This document shows positions 8,617 through 21,054 of a stretch of 28,106 nt of DNA, in pieces (position 1 is the first letter of the stretch; each line of letters begins with the position of its first letter). Source of the stretch: JADJQU01 sp035490315 (lineage in GTDB: Bacteria > Planctomycetota > UBA1135 > GCA-002686595). The notes beneath the pieces are model-generated. The model was not told the DNA's origin. It made no database searches and saw only the letters and a list, made by a program, of their open reading frames with translations. Position numbers and translations under genes: made by a program. The DNA is taken from the NCBI GenBank assembly GCA_035490315.1, contig DATHET010000256.1, forward strand, positions 1 through 28,106, written 5' to 3'.

Positions 8617-8753
8617 GGGCGGCGCAGATCCTGAGGGTCGCGGTGCTCGCGCGCCAGTGAGAACGAACTCCGAGGCTCGTTTTTGAGGCGCGCGAGGCCT
8701 GCGGAGCCGCTCCACTGGACAGGGATCGGGGCGGACGTGAGGATCTTGCGCCC
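8617..8753. promoter_or_regulatory. Divergent leader shared by the two permease copies, with mirrored elements
   Basis: This 137-bp gap separates the two head-to-head start codons. Each gene is preceded by the same pair of words at the same spacing: CACTGG, 21 bases, then AGGATC. They lie at 8713-8718 and 8740-8745 on the forward strand and, mirrored, at complement 8654-8659 and 8627-8632. AGGATC probably holds the ribosome binding site. A perfect 10-bp inverted repeat (8646-8655 and 8687-8696) lies between them. No convincing -10/-35 pair is visible. The symmetry suggests that the duplication included the leader, or that a symmetric operator is maintained. Confidence 0.6.
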
Positions 8754-10643
8754 ATGCGCCCGCCAGGCAGTGCTTCGGTGCAACCCGGTTCTGGGGAGAA
8801 CCACCTGCGCCAGCTCTCGCCGCTGCTCGTCTGGGCGGTGGTCTTCGCCGACATCGGCACGAGCATCTACTACGTGCCCGGCATGTTGCACGACATGCGC
8901 GGCATCGGCAACCTCGCGCCGCTGTTCGTCACCACGTCGATGCTGGGCTTCCTGCTCCTGGCCTGGAAGTACGTGGAGATCTGCTGGCGCAATCCCGACG
9001 GCGGCGGGGTCGTCACCGTGGCGAGCAACGCCTTCAGCCCGCGCTGGGGCCTGATCGGCGGGCTGCTGATCACCCTCGATTACTTTCTGACCGCCGCCGT
9101 TTCCTCGGTTTCTGGCATCCACTACCTGGCGAGCACCTGGCCGGCGCTCGACGAGCACGTGGCGGCCCTGGCGATCGCCGCCCTGCTGGTGCTCGCGGTG
9201 CTCAACATCGTCGGCATTCGCGAGAGCGCCTCGATCTCGTTCCTGATGGCCCTGTGCGCGCTCGGCATCGACCTGATCGTGATCGGCGCGTGCCTGTACT
9301 CGATCCGCAACCAGCCCGCGGCCTGGGACCACCTGCGCCACGCCTTCAGCGCGGCCACCGACGTCAGCGCGAAGACCTTCGTGATCGGCTTTGCCGGCGC
9401 GTGGCTGGCCTTCTCGGGGCTCGAATCGATCAGCCAGCTTAGCCCGGCGATGAAACTGCCGATCCGCGCCACGGCCCGGCGCGGCATGTGGCTGGTCGTG
9501 ATCACGATCCTGATCACTTCGCCGCTGCTCACGCTGTTCGCGATCGAGCTCCTGAGCGAGGCCACGAAGCTCGAGAGCAGCGAGCGCTTCATTTCCGAGC
9601 TCGCCAACCTGTGCGGCGGTCTGCCGCTGAAACTGGCCGTGGTCGCCACCGCCTCGGCCCTGCTGCTCTTCGCCGCGAACACGGCGATCATCGGCAGCTA
9701 CCACGTGTTCCTGTCGCTGGCCGACCTGGGCTACATGCCCGCGATGATCGGCAAGCGCGGCCGGCGCTTCCGCACGCCCTTCGTCGCGATCCTCGTCGCC
9801 ACCGTGTTCCCGGCGCTGGTGGTCTGGATCTCGAAAGGCGACTTGACGTTGCTCGGCGAGCTCTACGCCTTCGGCCTGCTCGGAGCTTTCCTGCTCTCGT
9901 CCGGCGGCCTCGACGTGGTGCGCTGGCGCGAAGGACAGCGCGGCTGGGGCTTCATGGTCGGCATCCTGACGACTCTGGTGGTCGCCCTCGCCTGGTTCAC
10001 GAACCTGCTCTACAAACAGGAAGCCACTCTGTTCGGCTTCCTCTTCGTCGGATTCGGGATGTTGATCGCGATGGGCACGCAGCAGAAGTGGTTCGCCGAC
10101 ATCTTCTACGAGCATCCGCTGGTCAAGCGCCGCGCCGCTCGCCTGCGCGGCCTCGCCGAGCAGGGGCTCGAGCAGACCGAGCGCGCGGAGATCCTGAGCC
10201 TGCCCCAGGCCGAGGCGATCGTCGATCTGTATCCGTCGAGCACCCTGGTCGCGCTGCGCACGAAGAACACGGGGATGATCGGCGAAGCGCTCGCGCGCGA
10301 GCGCGGCCTCGGCGGCAAGAACATCTACGCCGTCTACGTCGAGGAGCGCGCCGGCTTGTTCGTGCGCGAGTCGGAAGTCGTCACGGAAGAAGACGAAGGC
10401 ATGGCCGCGCTGCGCGAAGCCGCGCAATTCGCCGAGCGCGAGGGCTTCACGCTGATCCCGATCTGGACCGTCTCCCACAACGCGGTCGAAGGCATCGCGC
10501 GCGCGGCACAGGCGATGGGAGTCAATGGACTGGTCGTGGGGATCAGCCACCGCAGCGCGGTCTACCACCTGCTGCGCGGCCACGTCGTCGCGGGATTGAC
10601 GCGCCGACTGGGCAGTCATGTGCGCTTGATGCTCTACACCTGA
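8754..10643 (+). CDS. KimA/KUP-like APC-superfamily permease with C-terminal Usp-like domain (copy B)
   Basis: 629 residues, homologous end to end with the divergent copy at 6718-8616. The same blocks occur in order: HLRQLSPLLVWAVVFADIGTS, PDGGGVV, FAGAWLAFSGLESISQLSP, FAANTAIIG and LYAFGLLGAF. The putative ion-site residues D33, Y40, S221, E224 and the tyrosine of LYAFG are conserved. The C-terminal Usp-like domain (about residue 490 to the end) ends GISHRSAVYHLLRGHVVAGL, again without the second glycine of the usual ATP loop. Differences between the copies lie mostly in loops (HDMRGIGNLAP against YKQVGEFAP) and in the acidic loop of the Usp-like domain. The ATG is preceded by GTGAGGATC about ten bases upstream. 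It is transcribed alone and ends 52 bases before the converging dedA-like gene. Substrate as for copy A: probably K+ with H+, not proven. Confidence 0.87.
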   Translation: MRPPGSASVQPGSGENHLRQLSPLLVWAVVFADIGTSIYYVPGMLHDMRGIGNLAPLFVTTSMLGFLLLAWKYVEICWRNPDGGGVVTVASNAFSPRWGLIGGLLITLDYFLTAAVSSVSGIHYLASTWPALDEHVAALAIAALLVLAVLNIVGIRESASISFLMALCALGIDLIVIGACLYSIRNQPAAWDHLRHAFSAATDVSAKTFVIGFAGAWLAFSGLESISQLSPAMKLPIRATARRGMWLVVITILITSPLLTLFAIELLSEATKLESSERFISELANLCGGLPLKLAVVATASALLLFAANTAIIGSYHVFLSLADLGYMPAMIGKRGRRFRTPFVAILVATVFPALVVWISKGDLTLLGELYAFGLLGAFLLSSGGLDVVRWREGQRGWGFMVGILTTLVVALAWFTNLLYKQEATLFGFLFVGFGMLIAMGTQQKWFADIFYEHPLVKRRAARLRGLAEQGLEQTERAEILSLPQAEAIVDLYPSSTLVALRTKNTGMIGEALARERGLGGKNIYAVYVEERAGLFVRESEVVTEEDEGMAALREAAQFAEREGFTLIPIWTVSHNAVEGIARAAQAMGVNGLVVGISHRSAVYHLLRGHVVAGLTRRLGSHVRLMLYT

Positions 10644-10670
10644 GGGACAGTCGGCATGCCGCGCAGGTGT
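10636..10670. terminator. Weak hairpin at a convergent junction
   Basis: A 7-bp inverted repeat, ACACCTG (10636-10642) with CAGGTGT (10664-10670), surrounds a 21-base loop and includes the stop of permease copy B. No T-tract follows. It may act as a two-way stop, but a stem this short could arise by chance. Confidence 0.3.
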
Positions 10671-10695
10671 CGCATCGCCCGCGCGCCCCTGTCGC

Positions 10696-11361
10696 TCAAT
10701 CCGGAATCCGATCCGTGGCCGCGGCGCCGGCCTTGCCACGCGAGCGCCACCAGCCGATCGCGATCGGCAGCACCGAGATCAGGATGATCGCGAGCACGAC
10801 CAGCGAGAAGTTCTTCTTGACGAACTCCAGGTTGCCGAAGAAATAGCCGGCGAGCGTGCACACTCCGACCCACAGGATCGCGCCCGAAATACTGTAGGCG
10901 AGGAATCGCCCGTAGTTCATCCTGCCGACGCCGGCGACGAAGGGCGCGAAGGTGCGCACGATAGGCACGAAGCGCGCCAGGATGATCGTCTTGCCGCCGT
11001 GGCGCGCGTAGAACGCGTCGGTCTTCTCGAGGTAGTGCGGCTTGATCAAGCGCGGGATGCGGGCCGCGCCCCCGCGGCCGAGTCGCTTGCCGACCCAGTA
11101 GTTCAAGTTGTCGCCGGCGAAGGCGGCAGACACCAGTCCGACGAAGATCAGCGCGAGATCGAGCTTTCCGAGCGCCGCGCAGGCTCCCGCTGCGAACAAA
11201 AGTGAATCACCCGGCAGGAAGGGCGTGACGACCAGCCCCGTCTCGCAGAAGACGATCGCGATCAGGATCCAATAGACGCCCTGCTGGTACAGGTCGATCC
11301 ACTCGAGGAGATGCTTGTCGAGGTGCAGGAGCACGTCGATGAATTCTTTCAGGGCTTCCAT
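10696..11361 (-). CDS. DedA family membrane protein (VTT/SNARE-associated domain)
   Basis: 221 residues with the typical DedA order: an amphipathic N-terminal helix, then ETGLVVTPFLPGDSLLF with the conserved acidic residue and the PGD motif. An inner segment GDNLNYWVGKRLG follows, and then RFVPIVRTFAPFVAGVGRM with the essential arginines. Several C-terminal membrane helices end in a basic tail. DedA proteins are inner-membrane, proton-linked transporters; some recycle undecaprenyl phosphate and others (YqjA, YghB) are needed for growth at alkaline pH and for drug tolerance. The ATG at 11359-11361 is the only sensible start. The gene follows the first ArsB/NhaD-type gene on the same strand after a 150-base gap, and converges on permease copy B. 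The family is sure; the substrate is not. Confidence 0.92.
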   Translation of the reverse strand: MEALKEFIDVLLHLDKHLLEWIDLYQQGVYWILIAIVFCETGLVVTPFLPGDSLLFAAGACAALGKLDLALIFVGLVSAAFAGDNLNYWVGKRLGRGGAARIPRLIKPHYLEKTDAFYARHGGKTIILARFVPIVRTFAPFVAGVGRMNYGRFLAYSISGAILWVGVCTLAGYFFGNLEFVKKNFSLVVLAIILISVLPIAIGWWRSRGKAGAAATDRIPD

Positions 11362-11484
11362 GGAAGGCTGGGCATTCTGGCCGTGCGGCGCTGGCGTGCA
11401 AGCACGAGCGCGTTTCTTCCCGATGCCGCGGAGCCGCGAGGCCGCGAGGCCCCTTCAGGCAGGCACGGATGGCGAAGCGTTCGG

Positions 11485-11505
11485 AAAAACGGCCGTCAAG
11501 GCGGC
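11485..11505 (-). terminator. Possible intrinsic terminator after the first ArsB/NhaD-type gene
   Basis: Read on the reverse strand just after the stop, a short GC stem (GCCG, six-base loop CCTTGA, CGGC) is followed by C, G and five T. The stem has only four pairs, so this is a weak candidate. Confidence 0.3.
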
Positions 11506-11511
11506 GCTCGC

Positions 11512-12825
11512 TCAGTGCCCAGGATCAGCCGGAGCCTCGATCGCCGGCGCGGCTTGCACGATCTTGTGCGGAGCGTGGGGATGCCATTTCATGATGAACA
11601 GCAGAGCGAAGAAGCCCAGGACATATCCGACCGTAACGTGCCAGCCGCCCTTGAGCCACTGGTAGACGCTCTTGCCCTCGGGGAAATTGTTGCACAGCGC
11701 GACTCCCGCGCTGGACCCGAACCAGATCATCGATCCGCCGAATCCGACGGCGTAAGCGAGGAAGCCCCAGTCGTAGCCGCCTTGATCGATGGCGAGCTTG
11801 GTCAGCGGAATGTTGTCGAAGACCGCCGAGACGAATCCCAATCCGAGCGTCGTGTGCCACGAAGCCGTGGGCAGCTCGTCGACCGGCATCAGCGAAGCGC
11901 ACCAGACCAGCGAAAGCAGGAAAACCGCGCCTTTCAAGGCCGGCACGACCTCATGCCAGGCCGGCTTGCGCATCGGCGCGCACAAGAGGATCGCCGCCCA
12001 CACGCCCACCGCGGGGAAGCCAAACTGCTTGCCGTGGACATGGATGACGTTGGCGACGATCGCTCCGACCAGGATCAGGCCGACCACGAGCAGCCGGCCG
12101 AAGTCGAGCCGGATGCCGCTCGGCGGATCGGCCTCGATGCGCTGGTGTCGGTCCTGTTGCTTCGCGGCGATCACGCCGAAGAAAGCCAGGGCCACGGCCG
12201 AGCCGACGAAAGCATGGGTCACGTCCAGCGGATCGACTCCCGCGAGCCAGATCATCGTGGTGGTCGTGTCGCCGACCACCGAGCCCGCGCCGCCGGCGTT
12301 CGAGGCGGCGACGATCGCCGCGAGGTACCCGACGTGCACCTTGTTCTTGAAGACGATCTTCGCGACCGTCCCGCCGATCATGGCCGCGGCGATGTTGTCG
12401 AGGAAGCTCGAGATGAAGCACACCAGGGCCAGCAGCACGAAGCCGCCCTTCCAATCGTTGGGCAGCCAGCGCGGGAGCAAACCTGGCAGCTGGGAGTCCT
12501 CGAAGTGCTTCGCCAGCAGGGCGAAGCCGACCAGGAGGCCCAGCAGATTGAGGATCAAGCCCCACTCGCCCTCCTCGCCGCCTCCGCCGAGCAGGTGGCC
12601 GGGAATGTCGTAGCTCGTGAACAGGAGCTTGTAGCCCGTGATCACCGCCAGCCCCGTCAGCGCGACGTAGAGCGTGTAGCGGTGGAGCAGGGCCACCCCG
12701 AGCAGCGTCAGCGCGAAGAAGATGAACTCGATCCGGATGCCGAACAGCCCGTGCGGAGTCGCGGCGGCTCCTGCTTGCAGAACTGTCGAGCCACGCGCCA
12801 GGGGCGCGATGATGGCCTCGTACAT
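11512..12825 (-). CDS. ArsB/NhaD-superfamily transporter, probable Na+/H+ antiporter (copy 1)
   Basis: 437 residues and about 11-12 membrane segments. The two pseudo-symmetric halves each carry a re-entrant DN motif: FLDNIAAAMIGGTVAK (D143, N144) with SNAGGAGSVVGDTTTTM, and VFDNIPLTKLA with FGGSMIWFGSSAGVAL. This is the ion-transporter superfamily pattern seen in NhaD, ArsB and SLC13 proteins. The aspartate-asparagine pairs favour a cation/proton antiporter of the NhaD kind, but an organic-anion carrier is possible. The ATG at 12823-12825 starts MYEAIIAPLA; a TTG at 12900 would add 25 residues without homology. There is no Shine-Dalgarno; the start is preceded by the AT-rich CCATTAAT. It is a tandem duplicate of the gene at 12976-14151 and lies 150 bases downstream of it. 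Confidence 0.83.
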   Translation of the reverse strand: MYEAIIAPLARGSTVLQAGAAATPHGLFGIRIEFIFFALTLLGVALLHRYTLYVALTGLAVITGYKLLFTSYDIPGHLLGGGGEEGEWGLILNLLGLLVGFALLAKHFEDSQLPGLLPRWLPNDWKGGFVLLALVCFISSFLDNIAAAMIGGTVAKIVFKNKVHVGYLAAIVAASNAGGAGSVVGDTTTTMIWLAGVDPLDVTHAFVGSAVALAFFGVIAAKQQDRHQRIEADPPSGIRLDFGRLLVVGLILVGAIVANVIHVHGKQFGFPAVGVWAAILLCAPMRKPAWHEVVPALKGAVFLLSLVWCASLMPVDELPTASWHTTLGLGFVSAVFDNIPLTKLAIDQGGYDWGFLAYAVGFGGSMIWFGSSAGVALCNNFPEGKSVYQWLKGGWHVTVGYVLGFFALLFIMKWHPHAPHKIVQAAPAIEAPADPGH

Positions 12826-12975
12826 ATTAATGGATGTGGGACAGACGCTCCCGGGGGAGAGCGAGGGGGCTTCGGAGTCTGACGCGGCCTGGTCGGGCAA
12901 GCAACGTGGAGACGCGCGCGTGGGGACAAAACCTATCCGCGCGCCGGGCGATGTAACTCTTCCTTTGCGGGCGAC

Positions 12976-14151
12976 TCAGCGGCTCGCCGGAACCTCGATC
13001 GCCGGAGGCGAAGCGCCCGCATGGTCCGCCATCGGCGTCGGGTGCCAGCCCAGCGTCCAGTACAGCGCGAAGAATCCGACGACGTAGGCCAGCGGCACGT
13101 GCCAGCCCTTGCGCAGCCAGGCAACGACCGAGCGCGCTTCCGGGAACGAGTTCGAGAGGGCGACCCCGGCGCTCGAGCCGAACCAGATCATCGATCCCCC
13201 GAAGCCGACGGCGTAGGCGAGCATGCCCCAGTCGTAGCCTCCCTGGTCGATCGCGAGCTTGGTCAGCGGGATGTTGTCGAAGACCGAGGAGACGAAGCCC
13301 AGGCCGAGGGTGGTGTGCCAGGAGGCCGCCGGCAGTTGATCGACCGGCATCATCGAGGCGGACATCACCAGGGAGAGCAGGAACAGCGCGCCTTTGAACG
13401 CGCTGGGCAGCTCGTGCCAGGCCGTGGAACGGAAGCTGGCTCCGATCAGGATCGCGATCCACACGCCGACGGCCGGGAAATCCAGGTAGACGTTGGTCAG
13501 GATCGCGCCGGCGAGGATCAGGAGGACGATGAACAGCCGTCCCTTGTCGAGCTTCAGATCGCGCGCCGCGTCGCGCACGATCGGCTGGAAAGCGTGCTGC
13601 TGGCGCGACGCGACGCAGGCCAGGACCAGCCAGGCCGCGCCGGAAGCGATGAAGGCGTGGAGGACCTGCTTCCAGGACACGCCCGCGATCCACAGCATCG
13701 TCGTGGTCGTGTCCCCCACCACCGAGCCGGCGCCGCCCGCGTTGGAAGCGGCGACGATCGCGGCCAGGAAGCCCAGGTGGACGCGGTCGCGGTAGACCAC
13801 CTTCGCGACCGTGCCGCCGATCATCGCCGCCGCGATGTTGTCGAGGAAGGCGGACATCACGAAGACCAGGCCCAGCAGGCAGAAGCCGCCGAAGTAGCCG
13901 TCGGGCAGATACTTGGGCAGCAATTCGGGCAGGCGGCTGTCCTCGAACTGCTTGGCGAGCAAGGCGAAGCCGAGCAGCAGGCCGAGCAGGTTCACGAGCA
14001 GCTTCCACTCGCCCTCGTGGTGCTCGCCGCCGCCGAACATGTGCGCCGACAGATCGAAGTCGGTGTACACGAGGCGGAAAGCGAGGATCGCCGCCAGGCC
14101 GCACAGGGCGACCTTGAGCGTGTGGTGGTGGAACAGGGCCACGCCAAGCAA
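12976..14151 (-). CDS. ArsB/NhaD-superfamily transporter, probable Na+/H+ antiporter (copy 2), start uncertain
   Basis: Closely similar to copy 1 throughout, including FLDNIAAAMIGGTVAK, SNAGGAGSVVGDTTTTML, SASMMPVDQLPAASWHTTLG and FDNIPLTKLAIDQGGYDWG. The first usual start codon in frame is the TTG at 14149-14151, giving 391 residues. That start would fall inside the first membrane helix. Translation of the bases upstream (14152-14223) gives LLASAESIPDLFGIRVEFLL followed by FGAT, which aligns with copy 1 (LFGIRIEFIFFALT). The true start is therefore probably further upstream, perhaps a CTG at 14221-14223 or 14218-14220, just after the stop of the M16 gene at 14238. Expression may depend on coupling to that gene. 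Function as for copy 1: a membrane cation/H+ antiporter is likely. Confidence 0.8.
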   Translation of the reverse strand: MLGVALFHHHTLKVALCGLAAILAFRLVYTDFDLSAHMFGGGEHHEGEWKLLVNLLGLLLGFALLAKQFEDSRLPELLPKYLPDGYFGGFCLLGLVFVMSAFLDNIAAAMIGGTVAKVVYRDRVHLGFLAAIVAASNAGGAGSVVGDTTTTMLWIAGVSWKQVLHAFIASGAAWLVLACVASRQQHAFQPIVRDAARDLKLDKGRLFIVLLILAGAILTNVYLDFPAVGVWIAILIGASFRSTAWHELPSAFKGALFLLSLVMSASMMPVDQLPAASWHTTLGLGFVSSVFDNIPLTKLAIDQGGYDWGMLAYAVGFGGSMIWFGSSAGVALSNSFPEARSVVAWLRKGWHVPLAYVVGFFALYWTLGWHPTPMADHAGASPPAIEVPASR

Positions 14152-14237
14152 CGTCGCGCCGAAGAGCAGGAACTCGACGCGGATCCCGAAGAGATCGGGG
14201 ATGGACTCGGCGCTGGCCAGCAGCGTTGCGGACGGAG

Positions 14238-17198
<2,961 letters not shown>

Positions 17199-17243
17199 GG
17201 GAGTCCTTGGGTTGGGAGGTTCGCCGCCTGCGGCGCGCGCGGC

Positions 17244-17249
17244 AGTATA
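17244..17249 (-). promoter_or_regulatory. Possible -10 element for the M16 gene
   Basis: The reverse strand reads TATACT, five of six matches to the -10 consensus, 45 bases before the GTG start in an otherwise GC-rich stretch. No good -35 lies at the right spacing, so this is tentative. Confidence 0.35.
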
Positions 17250-17338
17250 GAAACTGTTCTTCGTGACAGCTCTGTTCACCGGATCGATCTCTGCTTCATG
17301 ACAAAGATCCACGTCGCGACATGGGAATTGTTCCCCAG

Positions 17339-17366
17339 TTGCAATTGCTCCCCGCTCGGCTATTTT
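17339..17366 (+). promoter_or_regulatory. Possible promoter of the small basic protein gene
   Basis: TTGCAA (17339-17344), a 16-base spacer and TATTTT (17361-17366) resemble a housekeeping sigma-factor promoter in a locally AT-richer stretch. It would place the RNA start near 17373, which argues against translation from the in-frame ATG at 17321 and favours the ATG at 17393. Confidence 0.35.
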
Positions 17367-17392
17367 CGCAGCCTCGAGCCTCGCGAGACACC

Positions 17393-17755
17393 ATGATTTC
17401 CCGAAAGACAACGACAGAAACGATGGGCAAGACGAACGAGAACGGTCGCCGGAACCGGCGCGGCGCCGAGGAATTGATCGCCGAGCTGCAGGAGAAAATC
17501 CGCCTGATCGAGGCTCGCGCCGCCGCGAAACAGGCGAAGGAATCGCCGGCGACGAGCCTCGCGTTGCTCGTCGTTCGCAAGCTGGACAAGGCCACGACCC
17601 TCGCCGAAGAGGAAGAGGACACGAGCTTGAGGCACGTGCTCAGCGACGCGCGCAAGCCTCTCGCGGCGTACCTGGAGAGCCGCGGGCTGCAGCTGCCGAA
17701 GGGCCGCACGCCGCGCGGCCGCCGCCCGCGCGCCGTTTCCTCGAACGGGAATTGA
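17393..17755 (+). CDS. Small basic protein with coiled coil and AT-hook-like tail
   Basis: 120 residues from the ATG at 17393; 17423 is another possible start and would shorten it by ten. I do not recognise a named family. The N-terminus is basic and polar (RKTTTETMGKTNENGRRNRR). A helical segment suited to a coiled coil follows (AEELIAELQEKIRLIEARAA, residues 25-44), then a second helical region with an acidic patch (AEEEED). The C-terminus is strongly basic, LPKGRTPRGRRPRAVSS. The TPRGRRPR part (106-113) resembles an AT-hook, which binds the minor groove of AT-rich DNA. A nucleoid or DNA-binding role is an inference. The gene stands alone, divergent from the M16 gene and convergent with the tRNA. 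It is preceded by a possible promoter at 17339-17366. Confidence 0.72.
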   Translation: MISRKTTTETMGKTNENGRRNRRGAEELIAELQEKIRLIEARAAAKQAKESPATSLALLVVRKLDKATTLAEEEEDTSLRHVLSDARKPLAAYLESRGLQLPKGRTPRGRRPRAVSSNGN

Positions 17756-17776
17756 GCGTGGCGTTCGGCGATCGAT

Positions 17777-17790
17777 GAGGCCAGCGCCTC
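17777..17790. terminator. Short GC hairpin between the small gene and the tRNA
   Basis: GAGGC (17777-17781), loop CAGC, GCCTC (17786-17790) forms a five-pair stem between two convergent transcripts. A 10-bp direct repeat GCGCCTCTCG (17784-17793 and 17798-17807) overlaps it. There is no T-tract, so its role as a stop is uncertain. Confidence 0.3.
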
Positions 17791-17812
17791 TCGCCCTGCG
17801 CCTCTCGAAGGG

Positions 17813-17886
17813 TGGGCCCTGCAGGGATCGAACCTGCGACCAAGCGATTATGAGTCGCCCGCTCTGACCAACTGAGCTAAGGGCCC
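17813..17886 (-). tRNA. ileX: tRNA-Ile2 (anticodon CAU)
   Basis: A 74-base cloverleaf on the reverse strand: acceptor GGGCCCT/AGGGCCC (seven perfect pairs), D arm GCTC...GAGC, anticodon stem GGCGA/TCGCT with loop CTCATAA, T arm GCAGG-TTCGATC-CCTGC, and discriminator A. The anticodon is CAT. The anticodon arm plus variable region (GGCGACTCATAATCGCTTGG) matches the classical minor isoleucine tRNA rather than initiator or elongator tRNA-Met. Its C34 would then be changed to lysidine by TilS so that it reads AUA. The 3' CCA is not encoded. Confidence 0.93.
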
Positions 17887-17946
17887 CGGAACTGCGGCGC
17901 GCTGCGCGCGAGACGCTACCACTTCGCTCGCGTATCCTGCTCCCCC

Positions 17947-20895
<2,949 letters not shown>

Positions 20896-20926
20896 CAAAG
20901 CGTTCAGAATCGGCCGGAAAAATTGC

Positions 20927-20940
20927 TCCCGCTAACGGGA
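20927..20940 (+). terminator. Small hairpin after the M14 gene
   Basis: TCCCG (20927-20931), loop CTAA, CGGGA (20936-20940) forms a five-pair stem 32 bases after the stop. No T-run follows, so it is a weak terminator candidate, or a leader hairpin of the next gene. Confidence 0.3.
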
Positions 20941-21042
20941 CAGACGGGCTTGCCGACACCGGCCAATTTGCGACTCGGTGATAGCATGGACTTCGCGCGT
21001 GCGATCCCCTTAGTCGCGCGCGCGGGTTCTCCACCTGCGCTC

Positions 21043-21047
21043 AGGAG
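21043..21047 (+). promoter_or_regulatory. Shine-Dalgarno site that fixes the MORN gene start
   Basis: AGGAG lies seven bases before the ATG at 21055. It is one of the few clear ribosome binding sites in the window and shows that the 44 codons upstream in the same frame are not part of the protein. Confidence 0.75.
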
Positions 21048-21054
21048 TCTCACC

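Noticed and set aside
5665..8634. A 989-codon open frame on the forward strand, opposite the terC/permease genes
   Set aside because: Its translation is low-complexity (Asp, Arg, Gln, Glu, His rich) and is the antisense shadow of two clear membrane-protein genes.
5768..8866. N-terminal extension of the CstA frame by more than 1000 codons
   Set aside because: The frame is open by chance through terC and the permease; CstA homology begins at the GTG at 5767.
17321..17392. Upstream ATG for the small basic protein
   Set aside because: It lies upstream of the promoter-like pair at 17339-17366 and adds residues unlike the rest.
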